DNA from: Agelaius tricolor
Lineage: Eukaryota; Chordata; Aves; Passeriformes; Icteridae
Direction of reading: 5' to 3'
NCBI GenBank assembly: GCA_023055355.1
Contig: JALJCS010000050.1
Span: 2,108,001 to 2,172,000, forward strand
DNA: 64,000 nt
A program made the translations under genes and the position numbers. Below, piece after piece: positions 1-11,685 of the stretch (within the stretch, counting starts at the first letter, position 1; each line of letters opens with the position of its first letter). The notes under the pieces are model-generated. The model searched no databases, was not told the origin of the DNA, and saw nothing but the letters and a program-made list of their open reading frames with translations.

Positions 1-1041
1 TTCAGTGGGGGTCTCATCTTTTCCATGGCACTCTTTGAATGCCTTGCTTATATTTTGTCCCCAGGGCACAGCCTCTCATATGCCCAGGATTATGATGGTT
101 CTTAAGTCCTGCATATGACCACGATGGTTGGGGTCCTGCTTGTTCCAGTTGGGATTTTGCAAGGGCCATTTCACATCATCCGTGGGACCTTGAACATGTT
201 GGGTGTCCCAAATCCTCATTCCTGCCCTTCTAATCATCCCTCTCTCCTCTGTTGTAAATAGGATGCCAAGAATGGATTGCATCTCTACCCAAGTATATAT
301 GTTTGGCCCTAGGAACTGATCCACTCTTTCTGCTACTCCTATGGGGTCTTCTAATAATTTTCCCATCTCTTTCTTAAACTCGCGGACATCTCCCGAGTTC
401 AAGGGAACAGTGACAAATCCCATCCCAGCTTGAGGTCCTCCTAATGCTATTTCCCTGAGAGGGAACAGCCCACTGCTCTCTCCTTCCTCAATTACTGTCC
501 TCATCTGACTCCGAGTACGCCTTCTGCAATCCGGGGAGTCCGTGACCTGCTGTCTATTAGGGGCCGATACCAGGGGTGCGTTTGGGAGGGGTTCAGGGGG
601 AGCTGGTGGTATATACGGGGGAGGATAAATAGGAACATATTCCTCCGGTCGAGACTTTTTCTTTTTGTCTTCCTCCCCTTGACTTCCCTTAAGGGGGAAC
701 AACCTAGCCGTTTGCTCATTACTTCCTACCAACCATAATTTAGCATATGCACTCTCCTCTGGGTTCACTGGCTCTTTAGAATTCACATAAATGTTCAGGG
801 CTTGACAGACCCAATCCTCGAAGGATCCAAAAACGGGCCAGTATATACTTCCTGAATCCAGATTCTTACCTCCCCACACTACCATGCAATAATTTATCAT
901 TTTTGCCTTATCCTTCCCCTTTCTGGAAGGAAAGTCATCCCAATACTTGATCATTAATCCTAACGGACTGTCCTTAGGTATTGGGGGTAACTGGGGACCC
1001 TCCCCCATGGGATCAGAAGGCTTGCTCTTCTTCTGCCCCAT
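1..1041 (-). pseudogene. gag: Endogenous gamma-like retrovirus gag, 5' part (ERV-A)
   Basis: Minus-strand reading frame for the N-terminal part of a gammaretrovirus-like Gag (matrix, proline-rich linker, start of capsid). The natural start is probably the ATG at 1041, which gives MGQKKSK with a myristoylatable Gly2. The frame also runs 12 codons further upstream, through a CA repeat, and that stretch is not credible protein. A YPPPYIPP-type late-domain-like segment lies near the middle. The frame stays open for about 320 codons and stops at 78-76. Capsid-like sequence continues in another frame to the window edge, so a frameshift lies near position 80. Its capsid resembles the Gag of the larger provirus at 19,847-21,130. 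Old, defective insertion; the rest lies left of the window. Confidence 0.85.
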
Positions 1042-1056
1042 CTTCCAAGGCACCTC

Positions 1057-1081
1057 CACACACACACACACACACACACAA
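1057..1081. repeat. (CA)n microsatellite in proviral leader
   Basis: About 12 CA dinucleotides just upstream of the gag start of ERV-A. They give a spurious MCVCVCV extension on the minus strand. Confidence 0.9.
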
Positions 1082-1402
1082 AACCCCTCGGTCGTGGCTC
1101 GCTCCCTCGCGGGCTACGAGAACTGCACTACTAGAGGGTCCCTCTCACGCCGTCCGCAGGTGGATGTCTCATTCACCGTGCCCTGGGATCCCAACCCCAA
1201 CCGAGCGGTTCACCTCGTATACTCACGCGTCCTGCGTCGTCGCTCGGATCTTCGTGCACAAAGTTTACAGGGTTACCAGTGTTTTCCTTGCTTATTCCTG
1301 AATTTAGGTTCGTCAGTCCAGATGAGGTGTCGGGTGAGAAGGCCAGGGCCACCAGGTGGTGGGGCACCCCCCCAGGATTCTCAAACCAACCCCGTTTTCT
1401 GG

Positions 1403-1420
1403 ATCCGAGTCACGGCACCA
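1403..1420 (-). other. Retroviral primer-binding site, tRNA-His type
   Basis: Read on the minus strand this is TGGTGCCGTGACTCGGAT, the complement of the 3' end of tRNA-His including CCA. It sits three bases inside the LTR edge, as expected for a primer-binding site. It marks 1424 as the LTR boundary and 1042-1402 as leader. Confidence 0.85.
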
Positions 1421-1423
1421 AAT

Positions 1424-1921
1424 TGTGATAAACGAGTCCACTGGATTTAAGGATCATATCATTATTTTTATTATTTTGCAAGCGAGAATAAGCAAAGTTC
1501 AGTGCTGGGCGGCCGGGAGTCTCCGCTCCTCTAGGCTCGCGCCGTTCCTATCCCCAAGGTTCGCCTTTTATTGCCTTCTTCTCCTGGGTTCAGGGATGAC
1601 GTGGTCTGTCTTTTGCGCTTGCTCGTTCACTTGCTAGGGGGTCTTTTTCTGCCTTCTGGCGGTCGTGGGATGAAGGCTCCAAGTCTTCCTCTTTAACCGC
1701 TGAGTGAACTTTCCCTTATAAGGCATATCTATACAGTGGAATTTTCAGAACACTATACGATTCCTGCAAGCCTAAGCAATTCTTGTGAGTTTAAGGATTG
1801 TTGTTACAGCCTTCCTCTGTGACCGCTGGGTGAACTTTCCCTTATAAGGTATATCTTTACCATGGAATTCCCAAAGCACTATACGATTCCTGCAAGCCAA
1901 GCAACCATGTGTGGCTGCACA
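1424..1921 (-). mobile_element. 5' LTR of ERV-A
   Basis: Begins (plus strand) TGTGATAAAC beside the primer site and ends near 1919-1921 with ...GCTGCACA, so it is framed by TG/CA. It is about 500 bp. It carries an imperfect tandem duplication in U3 (1685-1905). The outer end is placed by the TG/CA rule only, because the partner LTR is outside the window. Confidence 0.7.
1685..1905 (-). repeat. Duplicated U3 segment (126-bp period) in the ERV-A LTR
   Basis: Two diverged copies of a segment of about 95 bp, starting at 1685 and 1811. Both contain ACTTTCCCTTATAAGG and CACTATACGATTCCTGCAAG. This looks like the enhancer-type direct repeats of gammaretroviral U3 regions. Confidence 0.8.
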
Positions 1922-2031
1922 TATAAGAATCAAGCAGTTTTAGCTATTTAGTTATTGCTTTTATATTGTATAATTATTTAGCTATTGATTTAATTAATGA
2001 ACAAACGTATTGCTACTTATTACATTCAATT

Positions 2032-2515
2032 TGTGTTGAATTGGGGCTGGGGTGGGAATTGTTGTTTTGGGGTGAGTTGATGGGTGTTTGTTGTGGGTCC
2101 TGGGGAGGGGAGGTCCAGGGTTTGGTGGGGGTGATAGTCAAAGGGGGGCGAGAGGTGATTGGACAGGGGACTGACCAATCATTCGATGCCCTGAGAAAAT
2201 GATTGGTCCAGAATGAATATCGATAAGGACCAATGAGAACACCGGAAAACGACCAATCAACGTGTGGATCCAAACCCCACCAATCCTGGACCTGAGAGGG
2301 GTTATAAAATGAGGGTTTCAATTGGGTTGGGGTTCTTCTCCTTCTGGGGGATGTACTATATGGGGGAGAACCCAGCGTGCTTGGGACACATCATTATCTT
2401 TGGGTTGTTGCGTGGGAGTTTGGGTTTATCTCAAACTCCCTGTCGTCTGTAGTTTGTTTTGATAAATGAGAGCCTGTTTCCTTCTCAAAATCTGGCCTCG
2501 TTCTAATTCATAACA
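2032..2515 (+). mobile_element. Solo LTR, plus strand
   Basis: Several CCAAT/ATTGG motifs at about 2158-2285, TTATAAAATG at about 2300, a GATAAA poly(A)-like signal near 2461 and an end at ...TTCATAACA. No internal viral sequence is attached. The left edge (TGTGTTGAA) is uncertain and no clear target-site duplication was found. Confidence 0.6.
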
Positions 2516-2766
2516 GCATGGTTTTTCACCAGCAGTGAGTGGGTTCTTCCTTGTCATGGTTGGGCCTTACCAGGGTTTCCACAGCCCTCTTCTGACACCA
2601 GTGGCTTCTTTTCCAAGCCTACGTCTGTACACAAGTCCCAGGTGCTGGCAAAAGGGCAGTGGTCACCCTGTGTGCCACTGATGCAGCCCCCGCAGGCCCA
2701 GGGATGCTGGGGCCAGGCTCTGGGAGCAGCAGCATCCCCCTGCTGAACTCCATCTGTATTCCATAG

Positions 2767-3298
2767 GAACACCGTCCTACAGCCCCCCGGAATGGACCCA
2801 CTTTGGCTGGTACCATGGCGAGGCAGCAACGATCTGGTCCCTGGGCATCCTGCTGCACCAGATGGTCTGCGGGGAGCACCCTTTCAGGAGGGGCCGGAGC
2901 CTCAGCTGGGGCCAGCTCCCGCTGCCACAAGGGCTCTCTCAAGGTGGATCCTCTTCTCTGGGCACGGGGGGAATCCCAGTGCTGGGAGCCAGCAGCGGGC
3001 TCGTGAGCATCCCGCTCTGGCAGCTGCTGAGGAGGTGGCACATGTCCTGTTCTCCTCCAAAACAGGGAATTGATGGGAAAGTTTAGGCCCAGCCCTGAGC
3101 ACATCCAGCAAGGCCTGGGCATGGCAATAGTGGGGCAAAGCCAACAGGACCCTTCTCCAGCTGCCCAGTAGTTTCCAGTTTCTGTGCCCAGAGTGCCAAG
3201 ATCTGATCAGGTGGTGTTTATCCATGCTGGACTTGGAAAGGCCCTCGTTAGAAGAGCTGCTCTGTCATCTTTGGATGCAGGATATTCCTCTGCCGTAG
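2767..3298 (+). pseudogene. PIM-like kinase, last two exons only (5'-truncated copy)
   Basis: Two exon-like segments matching exons 4 and 5 of the complete PIM-like gene at 37,568. The first is 2767-2943 (177 nt, kinase activation-segment end with SPPEW through the QGLSQ boundary). The second is 3192-3298 (ending in ...QDIPLP and a stop at 3296-3298). Both keep AG/GT sites and an open frame. The exons carrying the glycine loop, catalytic lysine, HRD and DFG are absent; a solo LTR lies in their place. It therefore cannot encode an active kinase. It could only be expressed as an LTR-driven or read-through fragment. Differences from the complete copy include THFGW for NDFGW and several changes in exon 5. 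Confidence 0.85.
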
Positions 3299-3575
3299 AA
3301 GAAGGGAGAGAGCCACAGGCACACTTTGATCCAGGGCCCTGGTAAGTTGCAGCTCCACACATGCCTTGGCAATCAGAAGCAAAGGAACCCAGACCTTTTT
3401 GTGCTGCCTGTGTCACTGCACCGGGGTCATGGGATGGGCACACGCAGCCCTTGTGCTGCAGCTGAGCTGCTCTGCCCAGCACTGGTGGCCGCCATCCAAG
3501 CTGGTTTTGCTTGTGCTGGTTCCCTGACAGCTGGGGCCCTGGGCAGACCCTGAGAGCCTGGTCTCCCCCCAGGGA

Positions 3576-3755
3576 AGGAGAAGGAGCCCCTGGAGAAGCT
3601 GTACCAGGTGAGGCTGCTGCTGCTGGAGACAGCCAGGATGACATCAAGGATGAGAAGCTCTTCCTGGACCTGGCTACTGGCCAGCTGAAGATGCTGGACT
3701 TTGATTGGGGCACCTTCTTCAAAGCCAGGCTCTACAGGGAATTTGCAGATGAGTC
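3576..3755 (+). pseudogene. Fused PIM1-type exon relic, copy A
   Basis: After a CCCCCAG acceptor the translation reads KEKEPLEKLYQV, like the exon-2 start of PIM1. Four CTG codons follow, and then in another frame a diverged kinase piece, DLATGQLKMLDF, ending in YREFA. The glycine loop to the HRD region is missing. So this is an internally deleted remnant of an older PIM gene, not part of the gene next to it. The donor seen in copy B (GCAG/GTGAG) is mutated here to GCAGATGAG. DFG reads DFD. Confidence 0.7.
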
Positions 3756-4778
3756 CACACACAGGGGGATGCTCCCAGATTTGGGCATTGCACAGCCTGG
3801 CCAGGAACCAAAGGTTCCCCCTTTGCTGGGGCGGGTGCAGCTGATCATTCAGTCGCTGCCCAGCTGCTTTTGGCAGGGCTGGGGCATGGGCTGGGCTGGG
3901 TACAAATGGGAGTGGGCTCCTGGCCCTGCCAACAGCCCCCAGCAGCCACCGTGGCCTGGGCTGGGGCTGGGGCTGGGGCAGCCAGCCTGACACAAACAAA
4001 GCCCCATGCTGGGAGCAGAGGTGGGACTCCAGAAGCTGTGCAGGGGCTGCTTTGCTCTGCAGGCAAGGAAGGGCTGGGCTGCTGCACTGCCCTTGTTTGC
4101 TTTGGGATCACTGTGATTTTGGGGGGCAGTGCAGGGTGGAAGGGAGAGAGCCTTGGCCTCCCTCACTCGTGGGTGGGATTTTCCCTGGCATGCAGGGGTT
4201 GGGCCTTCCTCAAGGCCCTGGTAGAAACAAGATTTTTGACCTTGTTTCCCCTTTTTTTCTGTAATCTATTTTCAATAATTTTTTGTTTGTTTCTCTAGAG
4301 GAAGCATTCTACGTGGGCTCTAGTCTGGATGGGGAAGTGCTTGGGAGCAGCTGTGGCGTGGATGGGCGGTGGCCTTGGAGAAGGCTGAGGCCATGGTTTG
4401 GGAGCAGCTTTTCTTGCAGCCGTGGCTGGCGTGAGGTGGGTCCGTGTGTGCTTGGCAGGGTGGGATCAGAGCTTTTGGGAGATGGCAGCGAGCACAGGAG
4501 CATCCTGCTCTGGGCAGCTGCTGAGGGCTGGATGTGCCGTGGCTGGCTGCAGGCTGGGCACATGTCCTGCCCTCCTGCTCTGCTGCCAAAGGCAGCAGGG
4601 ATGGGCAGCTCTGGGCACAGCTCTGGGCACAGCCAGCATGGCCTGGGCACCGCAGGCCTTGGCACAAGGGCACAGGAGCCCTCAGCTGATGGGCACTTTC
4701 TGCTTTCTCTCCTTGCAGCCGGGCTCTGCGGCTGCTGAGGCTGCTCTGGGCTCTGCCAGGGCTCTGCTGGGCTCAGCA

Positions 4779-6430
4779 CCGGGCCGGAATCAGCCAAAGA
4801 AGAAATGGTGTGACCTGCAGCACAGACTTGCTTGAGCATTTTGGCAGCACAGCCCAAGTTTGCAGAGTGTACACTTCCAAGGGAAAACATGACACCCCCC
4901 AAAAAATAAACTTGTTCAGTAAGTTCTGAAATGAAATCAATCTGGGATGACCCCAAATGACATTTTTCAGCTTGCTCAAGCTGTAGCTCAGCCCTTCTCT
5001 GAACAGTTCTCTCCCCCACCTGCCTTTTACTTCCCAACTGCTCCCTCTTTTCCCCCAGCGAGTTCCCAGCCCATTGCAGTCTCCATCACCCTGTTGCCTT
5101 CCTTGGTGCCCCTCACCATGAGGAAGGTAGAGCCCCAGGCTTAGGGACTCATCTTGTGACTGGCTGAGGAGCAGCAATGTCTCAGAGGTCCAGTGGGATT
5201 TTAGTGTACTCAGAGCCACTCTCCAGCCCTCAGCTCTCCTCACTGCTGAGCTCCCTCTCCCTGTTCCTCGTCCTTGCAGCAGGATGAGCTCTGTTAATCC
5301 CCTTGGGCCTCCCCACTCTTCCCAGCCCACACACCCACCTCAGTTAGGCTGAAGCTGAAGCTTCTCTGTCTCCTGTGGCACACCAGCCCAGTGCCCTGTG
5401 CGGGGAGCCCCAGCCCCAGAGCACAGCACACAACAGTGCAGTCCGGGCTGCAGCAGCTGCCCTGCAGCCCTGGCTTGGCTGTTTGTGGCAAGGGAATGCT
5501 CCCTGTGTCCAGCTGTCCCTGCAGGATGGCCCCAGGGCAGAGCCCAGCCGGGCTCGCACTGCAGCCCCTGGAGCTTGGGGCAGACAGGGCTCCCAGAGCT
5601 GAGGTTCCTGGGGAGCACCCGGAGCTGTGCCTTGCACTCTGTTGCCGTGTGTCACAGTGCAGGCTGGCTCGTGCTGTGTGAATGGACCAGCCCTGGTTGG
5701 ACTGCCAGGGGCCTCGCCCAGTCACATCTCTCCCAGGGCTGGAGCAATTCACTGGCCAGATTCTGACAGGGCATAGAGATCAGAGCAATGAAATGATCCA
5801 GACAGGGTTTTTCAAAGGCCCTTTAGAAGGAAGGGCTTGAGAATAAACACTCTCTGTTTGCCACATGAACATCGGGGTGAGTGCTCTCTCTGTCTCCAAC
5901 CCGCTCCCCCTCCAGCCAATGTTACAGCCACCCACTCCCTCACACATCCCCCTCGTGGCTTCCCACTGCCGTGTCCTGTCAGGGCTTCCCAGCCCCTCAT
6001 CCCTTCATGGCACCATCCCTTCAGGGGCTGCCCCAGCCCGGCCAAGCTGCCCGGCAGCAGCGCCGCAGCCCCACAGCAGCTCCAGAGGAGCCCCATCCAG
6101 AGGCAGCCGGGAGCCCTCAGCAAGGCAGCCAGCAGCAGACGGGCAGGAGGACACAGAGGGCGCTTCCTGCCTGGCCCAGGGCTTGTGGCCATCTCCAGGC
6201 ACCGCTCTCACAGGGATCCCCGCAGCTCCGGGCCCTGCCCAGCCGCTCTGTCACCAGCACAAAGGCTTCAGCAGAACCACCAAAGGCCAAGGGGCTTCTG
6301 GCCATTTTCCCTGCAACGCTGCACGCCTGGACAGCTGGCTGAGCCCAGGCACCCTTCTCCCCCTCTTCCCCTATGCCCTGCAGAGCCTGGGTAGCAAAAG
6401 AAAGCTCCTGGGAGTCTGGGTATTATAACA
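4779..6430. other. No recognised gene
   Basis: GC-rich, then mixed sequence between the duplication edge and the MROH-like gene. AATAAA motifs occur near 4904 and 5842, but no ORF with recognisable similarity was seen. Some of it may be old LTR material. Confidence 0.4.
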
Positions 6431-6540
6431 CACTCTATATTCATATAGGAAAGAAAAAACCAAAAGAAGAAAAGAACAATCTTAGGGAAATGGAAAATTC
6501 CCCCTGGCTCAGGTGGCCCCAGCAGACAGAGCCTCTGGGA

Positions 6541-9500
6541 TCAGCTCTCTGCAGAACTGCAGCAGCGCAGCCAGCCGAGCCTGGAGAGACGAGGCCGAGT
6601 CCTCCATGCCCTGCGGAGCTGATCTTGCAGCCTCTGGAAGATGGAATATGGCTCACTCTGCAGTGCCTGGAGGACATCCAGTGTTGGAAGTGCCACGTCT
6701 GACACGGCACTGCTGGTGTCCTCTGTCAGGTGTTGAAGGGCTGAAAGAGAGAGGGACAGAGCCATGGTCAGATCCCAGATCTGCGGGGAGTCGAGGAGAG
6801 CCCCCTGGCAGGGCCATCCCAGCCAGCTCTAGCCATGGGCAGGAGGGAGCGGGGAGCAAGGGGACCAGCCCGACGCTGCTGGCCACGAATGCCCCGGGTG
6901 GCCCTGAAATCTCAGTGTGCTCTGGCCACGCCGCCCCTGGTGCGCACAGGGAGCAGAGCCCTCGGCAGCCGGGGCAGGGCTTGCAGCTCCCCCGGCAGCC
7001 CCCGCTGGCCTCAGTCACCGCTGCAGATGAGCCGGAGCTCTTCCTTCTTCCCCCTCAGGTGCCGCGCAGCCGTGCCTGTGAACACAGAGCCTGTCACGGC
7101 GCCAGCGGCAGAGCTCCCTGCCAGCGGCGCTGCCGGCGCTGCGGCCACACGGGCTGCTGGCCCGGCAGGGCTCAGCCCGGCCCTTGGCGCACGCTGCCGC
7201 CCCAGGGCACGGCTGCCAGAGGGCGGCAGCAGCAATGCCCAGGCCAGGCGGGGCTCCACGGCGCCGGGCCTGGCTGGCGCTGCCAGGGCAGCAGGCGGGG
7301 CTGGGGCCGAGTTGCGGTGCGCCGGGCCGGGGAGGGAGCCCGGGCTTGTGGCTCACCCATGAAGCTGATGGCCGCCGCTCGCAGGGACTCCTGTGGGCTC
7401 TGCAGGTAGGGCAGGGCCCGGCGCAGGTGCTCGGCCGCTCTGCTGCTGTTCTCTGCCAGCTGGAGAGAGCGGCAGGAGGGAAGGCTTGGCGCGGGCTCAG
7501 CCTCTGGGCCGGGCGCTGCCTGTGCCCAGCCCCGGCCTCCCCTGGCCGCACAGCCCTGAGGCGCGGCCAGCAGCCGCCAGCTCCGGGCTCCCGAGGGGAG
7601 AGGGCAGAGCGCCGGCTGCTGCCCGGGGAGCCGCGGGGCCGGCCCGCCCCGCAGCAACGCCGGGCCCACGGGAGCCTGGAGAAGAGCCCGCGCGGCCTCT
7701 GGCTGCAGCAGCGGGCAGGGGCACAGCTGCCATCCCCGCACTCTGAGCACCACCCTCAGGGGGCTTCTCCGGACTGAGGCTGGGGCTTGCAGGCCGTCCT
7801 TACCAGGCACTTGCTGAACTTCCACAGATTCTGGCTCTTCAGCAGTCTTTCAAGATCCCTCCTCTTCAGGAACTTGGCCACACAAAGCAGCGTTTCCTGA
7901 GAAGCCTGGAGAGCAGCAGAGCCGCGCAGATGGCCCCGCAGCCCAGGGCGCAGGACCCGCGTCCCTGTGCCAAGGCCTGCAGGAGGCTGCAGCCCGGCAG
8001 GCGCCAGGGCAGGAGGCAGCCGAGCCCCCTGCCAGGGGGACAGCAGCAGCCCACGAGTCCTCACCTGTGCCACAAGCCGATTGTCATCATGGCAGTGGAA
8101 GAAGAGGGGCAGCAGGCTCTGGCGCAGGGGTGTCTTCAGGGCCTTTTTTTCCCTTTCCTGTGCAAGAGTCACCAATGTTCGGAAGAGCAGGATGGAGATC
8201 AGCTGAACCTGCCAATTGTTCTGGATGGAAGCAAGAAGACAAGAGCTCGGCATTGCGGCTGCACGGGGCTCAGCTTGGCGCAGGCCTGCAAATGCACAGG
8301 GCACAAAGTGTCCGGGCAGCAGCCAGTGGCCGTGGCTGGGGGCAGTGAGCCTTACGTGGTCAAAGAGTGGCAGGAGCGCCTCAAGCAGCTGCAGTGTGAT
8401 GGGGCCGGGCATCAGCGTGGCATTGTCCAAGATGATGAAGCTGAGTAGCATGACTGTCATGAAAACTATCTCTCCATCTGCATCCCACAGGAAGTGCACA
8501 AGACTTTCAGTCAGGCTCCACATTTTTTTGGTCTGTGCGGAAGACAAGTTGGTGAAATGCCATCCTGCTGCCGCAGGGCCCAGAGGCCAAAGGCCTGTCG
8601 CCAAGCACTGGGGCAGCTGAAGTGGGAGGCAGGAGAGCTGGGAGCAGCTGCCGCAGCGCCCAAAGCCCTGCCAAGCCCAAGTGACTGCATTGCCCAGCTC
8701 AGCCTCAGCCGCTGCCTCCTTCTCACCATGAAGGGCTCCTCAATGAGCTCAAGAAGGGCCCTGAGCGCCAGGCGACGCCTCTCTCTGCACTCGCTCTGCA
8801 GCTGCCTTGACAAGATTTGCAGGACTCTTTTAGCACCACGTTGACTCAAGTCCAGGAACTGGAGGACCTGAAAGGCACAGGCCAGTGACAGGGGAGCCGG
8901 CCGGCAGCAGCCCGGAGCCGCACAGGGCTGGGCCCAGGCAGCAGCACAGGGCGCGGGCACCGTCCCAGGCAGCGGCGGCTGCGAGAGGGCAGAGAGCTGG
9001 CAGGCAGCTCAGGCAGGTGGCGCTGGCCATCAGGCTCACCTCCACAAGGAAGGCCAGGGCGGGCAGCTGCCAGCGTGGCTCCTGTGTGCTGAGCAGCCGG
9101 AGCAGGTAGCGAGCGATGCGGGAGCACAAGGGGATGGAGACACAGCACATCTCCCTGGCAGGAGGAAAAGGAGCCAAGGCTGTGGGCCAGGGGGACAAAC
9201 CTCTGCCAGGAGTGACTCACAGAGCTCTGCTCTTTGCCCAGCATCCTGCAAGAGGCCCTGGGCTATTTGGGAGGCAGCTCTTCTGGGCACCCTCCTGTGC
9301 CAGCCTTTTCCAGTCTGCTTGGCCATCCCTCGGTGACAAGGCCCTCTGGCCCACGACTCGGGGACTCTGTGGAGCTCCCTGGGCACACATGTCAGAGGCT
9401 GTGGGGAGAAGGGGCTCTCACCTGGCCAGCAGAGCCACGGCATAGTGGTGGCTGTCAGCACATAGCAGCGTGTCCCAGCCACAATGGCTTTCTATTGCCA

Positions 9501-11631
9501 CCACCACATCCTCGTGCTGCATTCGGCAGAGCAGGGACTTCAGGGTCTGCACTGCAAACCTGCGTGCACAGCAAAGGCCAGGTCATGCTGGGAGCACTGG
9601 CTCCTGGCCAGGGACATGGCAGGGACAGGAGGAGTGGGATGGAGCACCTGTTGGGGCTGGTGGCAAGGCCGTATTCCTCCTGGCATATCCCCTTCCAGAA
9701 GGCATCGACCTCCTCTGGCATATCCAGAGTGCTGAGGAACACTTGGGAGAGCAGATGCACAAAGAGGCGGGGGAAATACACCGTCACCATATGTGGGACA
9801 CAGGGCACCTGGAGGATCTTCCACATCACCACGGTTGCCTGCAAAGGACAAAGCCCCCCGAGAGAGCGCTCAGTGCCCAGGTGTCCGTGTGGCAGGGCCC
9901 GAGCTTGGCAGGGAGAGGCCCGGAGAGAGGCAGCAGGAGCACGGGGCCTGCTGGGCCTGGAGCTGCCCCTGGGCCAGGTTTCAGGCCAGTGCCTGTGGCA
10001 GGGAGATGCAGTGGGGGAAAGGGGATGGAGAGCTGCTGGAGAGGCGGCCTTGGGGCCAGCAAAGGCCAGTTAGAGAAACTCACAGCCAGGCCAAAGACAC
10101 CCGTTTTGTCCCCATCGGCGGTGCCCGTGCTGTGCTTGGGCCAGCTCCCCAGCACGTGCAGCAGTATCAGCAGCGCCGGCTCTGCAGTCCTGGGCGAGCA
10201 CATGATGCTCTTCCACATGGTGAAAGCAGCTCTGTGGGGTTAGAGCTCTGTCTCAGGGGGGTCTCAGACAAAGCAGCAGGGCCTGGGCAGCAGTGGGGAG
10301 CTGAGCTGGCTGCCAGCTCTGCCTCTGCCCAATGCCACTGGCCAGCAGCAGCCAGGCAGCCCAGCCCTGTGGGGACAGGCCCCTGAGGGGCAGCGAGGGA
10401 GCATGGCAGCAGGCTCGGGGCCTGACGTGCCAGGGCTGGCAAAGGGAGCAGCCAGAGGGCCCTGGAACTCTCTGTTGCTCAGGCCAGGCTACAACCTGTC
10501 ACACCTGGGCCAGGCTGTACAGGCTGATGGGCTGGGGAGGCCTGAGCCCCTCTGGGCACGTGGGCCCCATACCTGTCACAGGACGGGGCCACACGCAGGA
10601 GCGTCACGACTACGTCAGCGGGCTGTGCTTCCGTCAGATCCAGCAGGCTCCTGTTCAGCCTGTGCTCAGCAAACTGATTGGCCAGGAGCCACTGGTGGAT
10701 GTACCTGACCATGGCGGGCACCTGGAGAAGGCACGGGGAGACTTGGAAAGCTGCCAGAGGGAGGAATGTCCCCAGCTTCTCCAGACAAGTGCTTCCCTTG
10801 CCACCATGCTGCCATGGCCTCCAAGAGTTCCAGTGAGCAGCAGGCATGGCTTGGGAGAGCAAGCAATTCCTGGCAGGATCAAAGCCTGGCCACAGGCTGC
10901 TTACTTGCTTTGGCTTGGAAAAGCCCTCCTCTACGAGCATATCCAGCAGAGCAGCACTGGTCTTGGTTTTGAAGATGTGCGAATAGGCTCTGAGCCCAGT
11001 GCCCATGGTGCTGGTTTCTTCCGCCCGAATTTTCTTGATGAATTTGCAAACCCGCTGTAGGAGAAGGGCAAGAAGCCAGGCATGTTGCAGGCAATGCTCC
11101 AAGCACGGTGCCAGCAGGCCCAGCCCAGGTGGGGATGGCTGCAGCTACCTGCGCTGTTCTGCAGAAGAGGCCACGGGTGGGCTCCTGCTCTTGTGTGCGC
11201 TCCAGGGCTGCACCTGGCAAAGAGCGAGCGCAGCCAGAGCTGAGGGGCTGCGGGAGAGGCCGGAGAACACGGCCCAGCCCTGCGCTGCCCAGGCAGGGAG
11301 AGCCCCGGGATGCCCCAGGGGATGGAGCACAGCCTCTGCGGGGTGTCTGCCCGGCCCTTTTTTTGTCCTGTCCATGGGCATGGCCCAGGGAATGGCATGG
11401 GATGGGATGGGATGGGATGGGATGGGATGGGATGGGATGGGATGGGATGGGATGCAAAGGTGCCAAGCTGGCTGCAGGCACCAAGCCTGTGGCCCAGCTC
11501 TGCCACTCACCCTCCTGCAGCTGCTCAAATGGCAGCACCTCTTTGGTCTCCTGTGCTGGGGCAGCTGCAGGGCCTTCTTCCTCCTCTTCCCCCCAGGGCA
11601 CCTTGGGCTCTCTCAGGGGTCTCTGCTCCAT
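6541..11631 (-). CDS. MROH-like (maestro HEAT-like repeat) protein, 15 coding exons
   Basis: Exons, minus strand: 11631-11511, 11207-11149, 11054-10905, 10721-10573, 10231-10084, 9838-9648, 9559-9422, 9154-9040, 8867-8727, 8532-8356, 8220-8065, 7905-7804, 7459-7357, 7075-7019, 6740-6541. All have AG/GT borders. They sum to 2,007 nt, giving 668 residues and a TGA stop with no break. The protein is almost entirely alpha-helical repeats with leucine-rich amphipathic helices (for example LLRLLSTQEPRWQLPALAFL), after an acidic start (EEEEEG). This is the pattern of the MROH family, which is expanded in birds; cellular function is poorly known. It is shorter than classical MROH proteins. The chosen start is the first ATG of exon 1 (MEQRPLREP); the frame stays open 21 codons upstream to another ATG at 11694. 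Family assignment is by recognition, not search. Confidence 0.8.
11398..11454. repeat. (GGGAT)n microsatellite in MROH-like intron 1
   Basis: About 11 perfect GGGAT pentamers within the first intron of the minus-strand gene. All coding frames across it are repeat artefacts. Confidence 0.95.
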
Positions 11632-11685
11632 GTTAGTGCCTGGATTTGTGGCTACTTGCAGGAGAGATGCCTGGGAAAAGCTCCG

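Larger units (their letters stand above)
2549..4778 (+). repeat. Segmental duplication, copy A
   Basis: A 2.2-kb block nearly collinear with 39,304-41,585 in the same orientation. It includes PIM-like exons 4-5, the fused PIM1-type relic and about 1.2 kb beyond. The offset is 36,755 in exon 4 and about 36,805 at the right end, mainly because of a longer CTG tract in copy B. The left edge lies some 35 bp from a solo LTR. The right edge is where ...GGGCTCAG stops matching. Confidence 0.9.
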
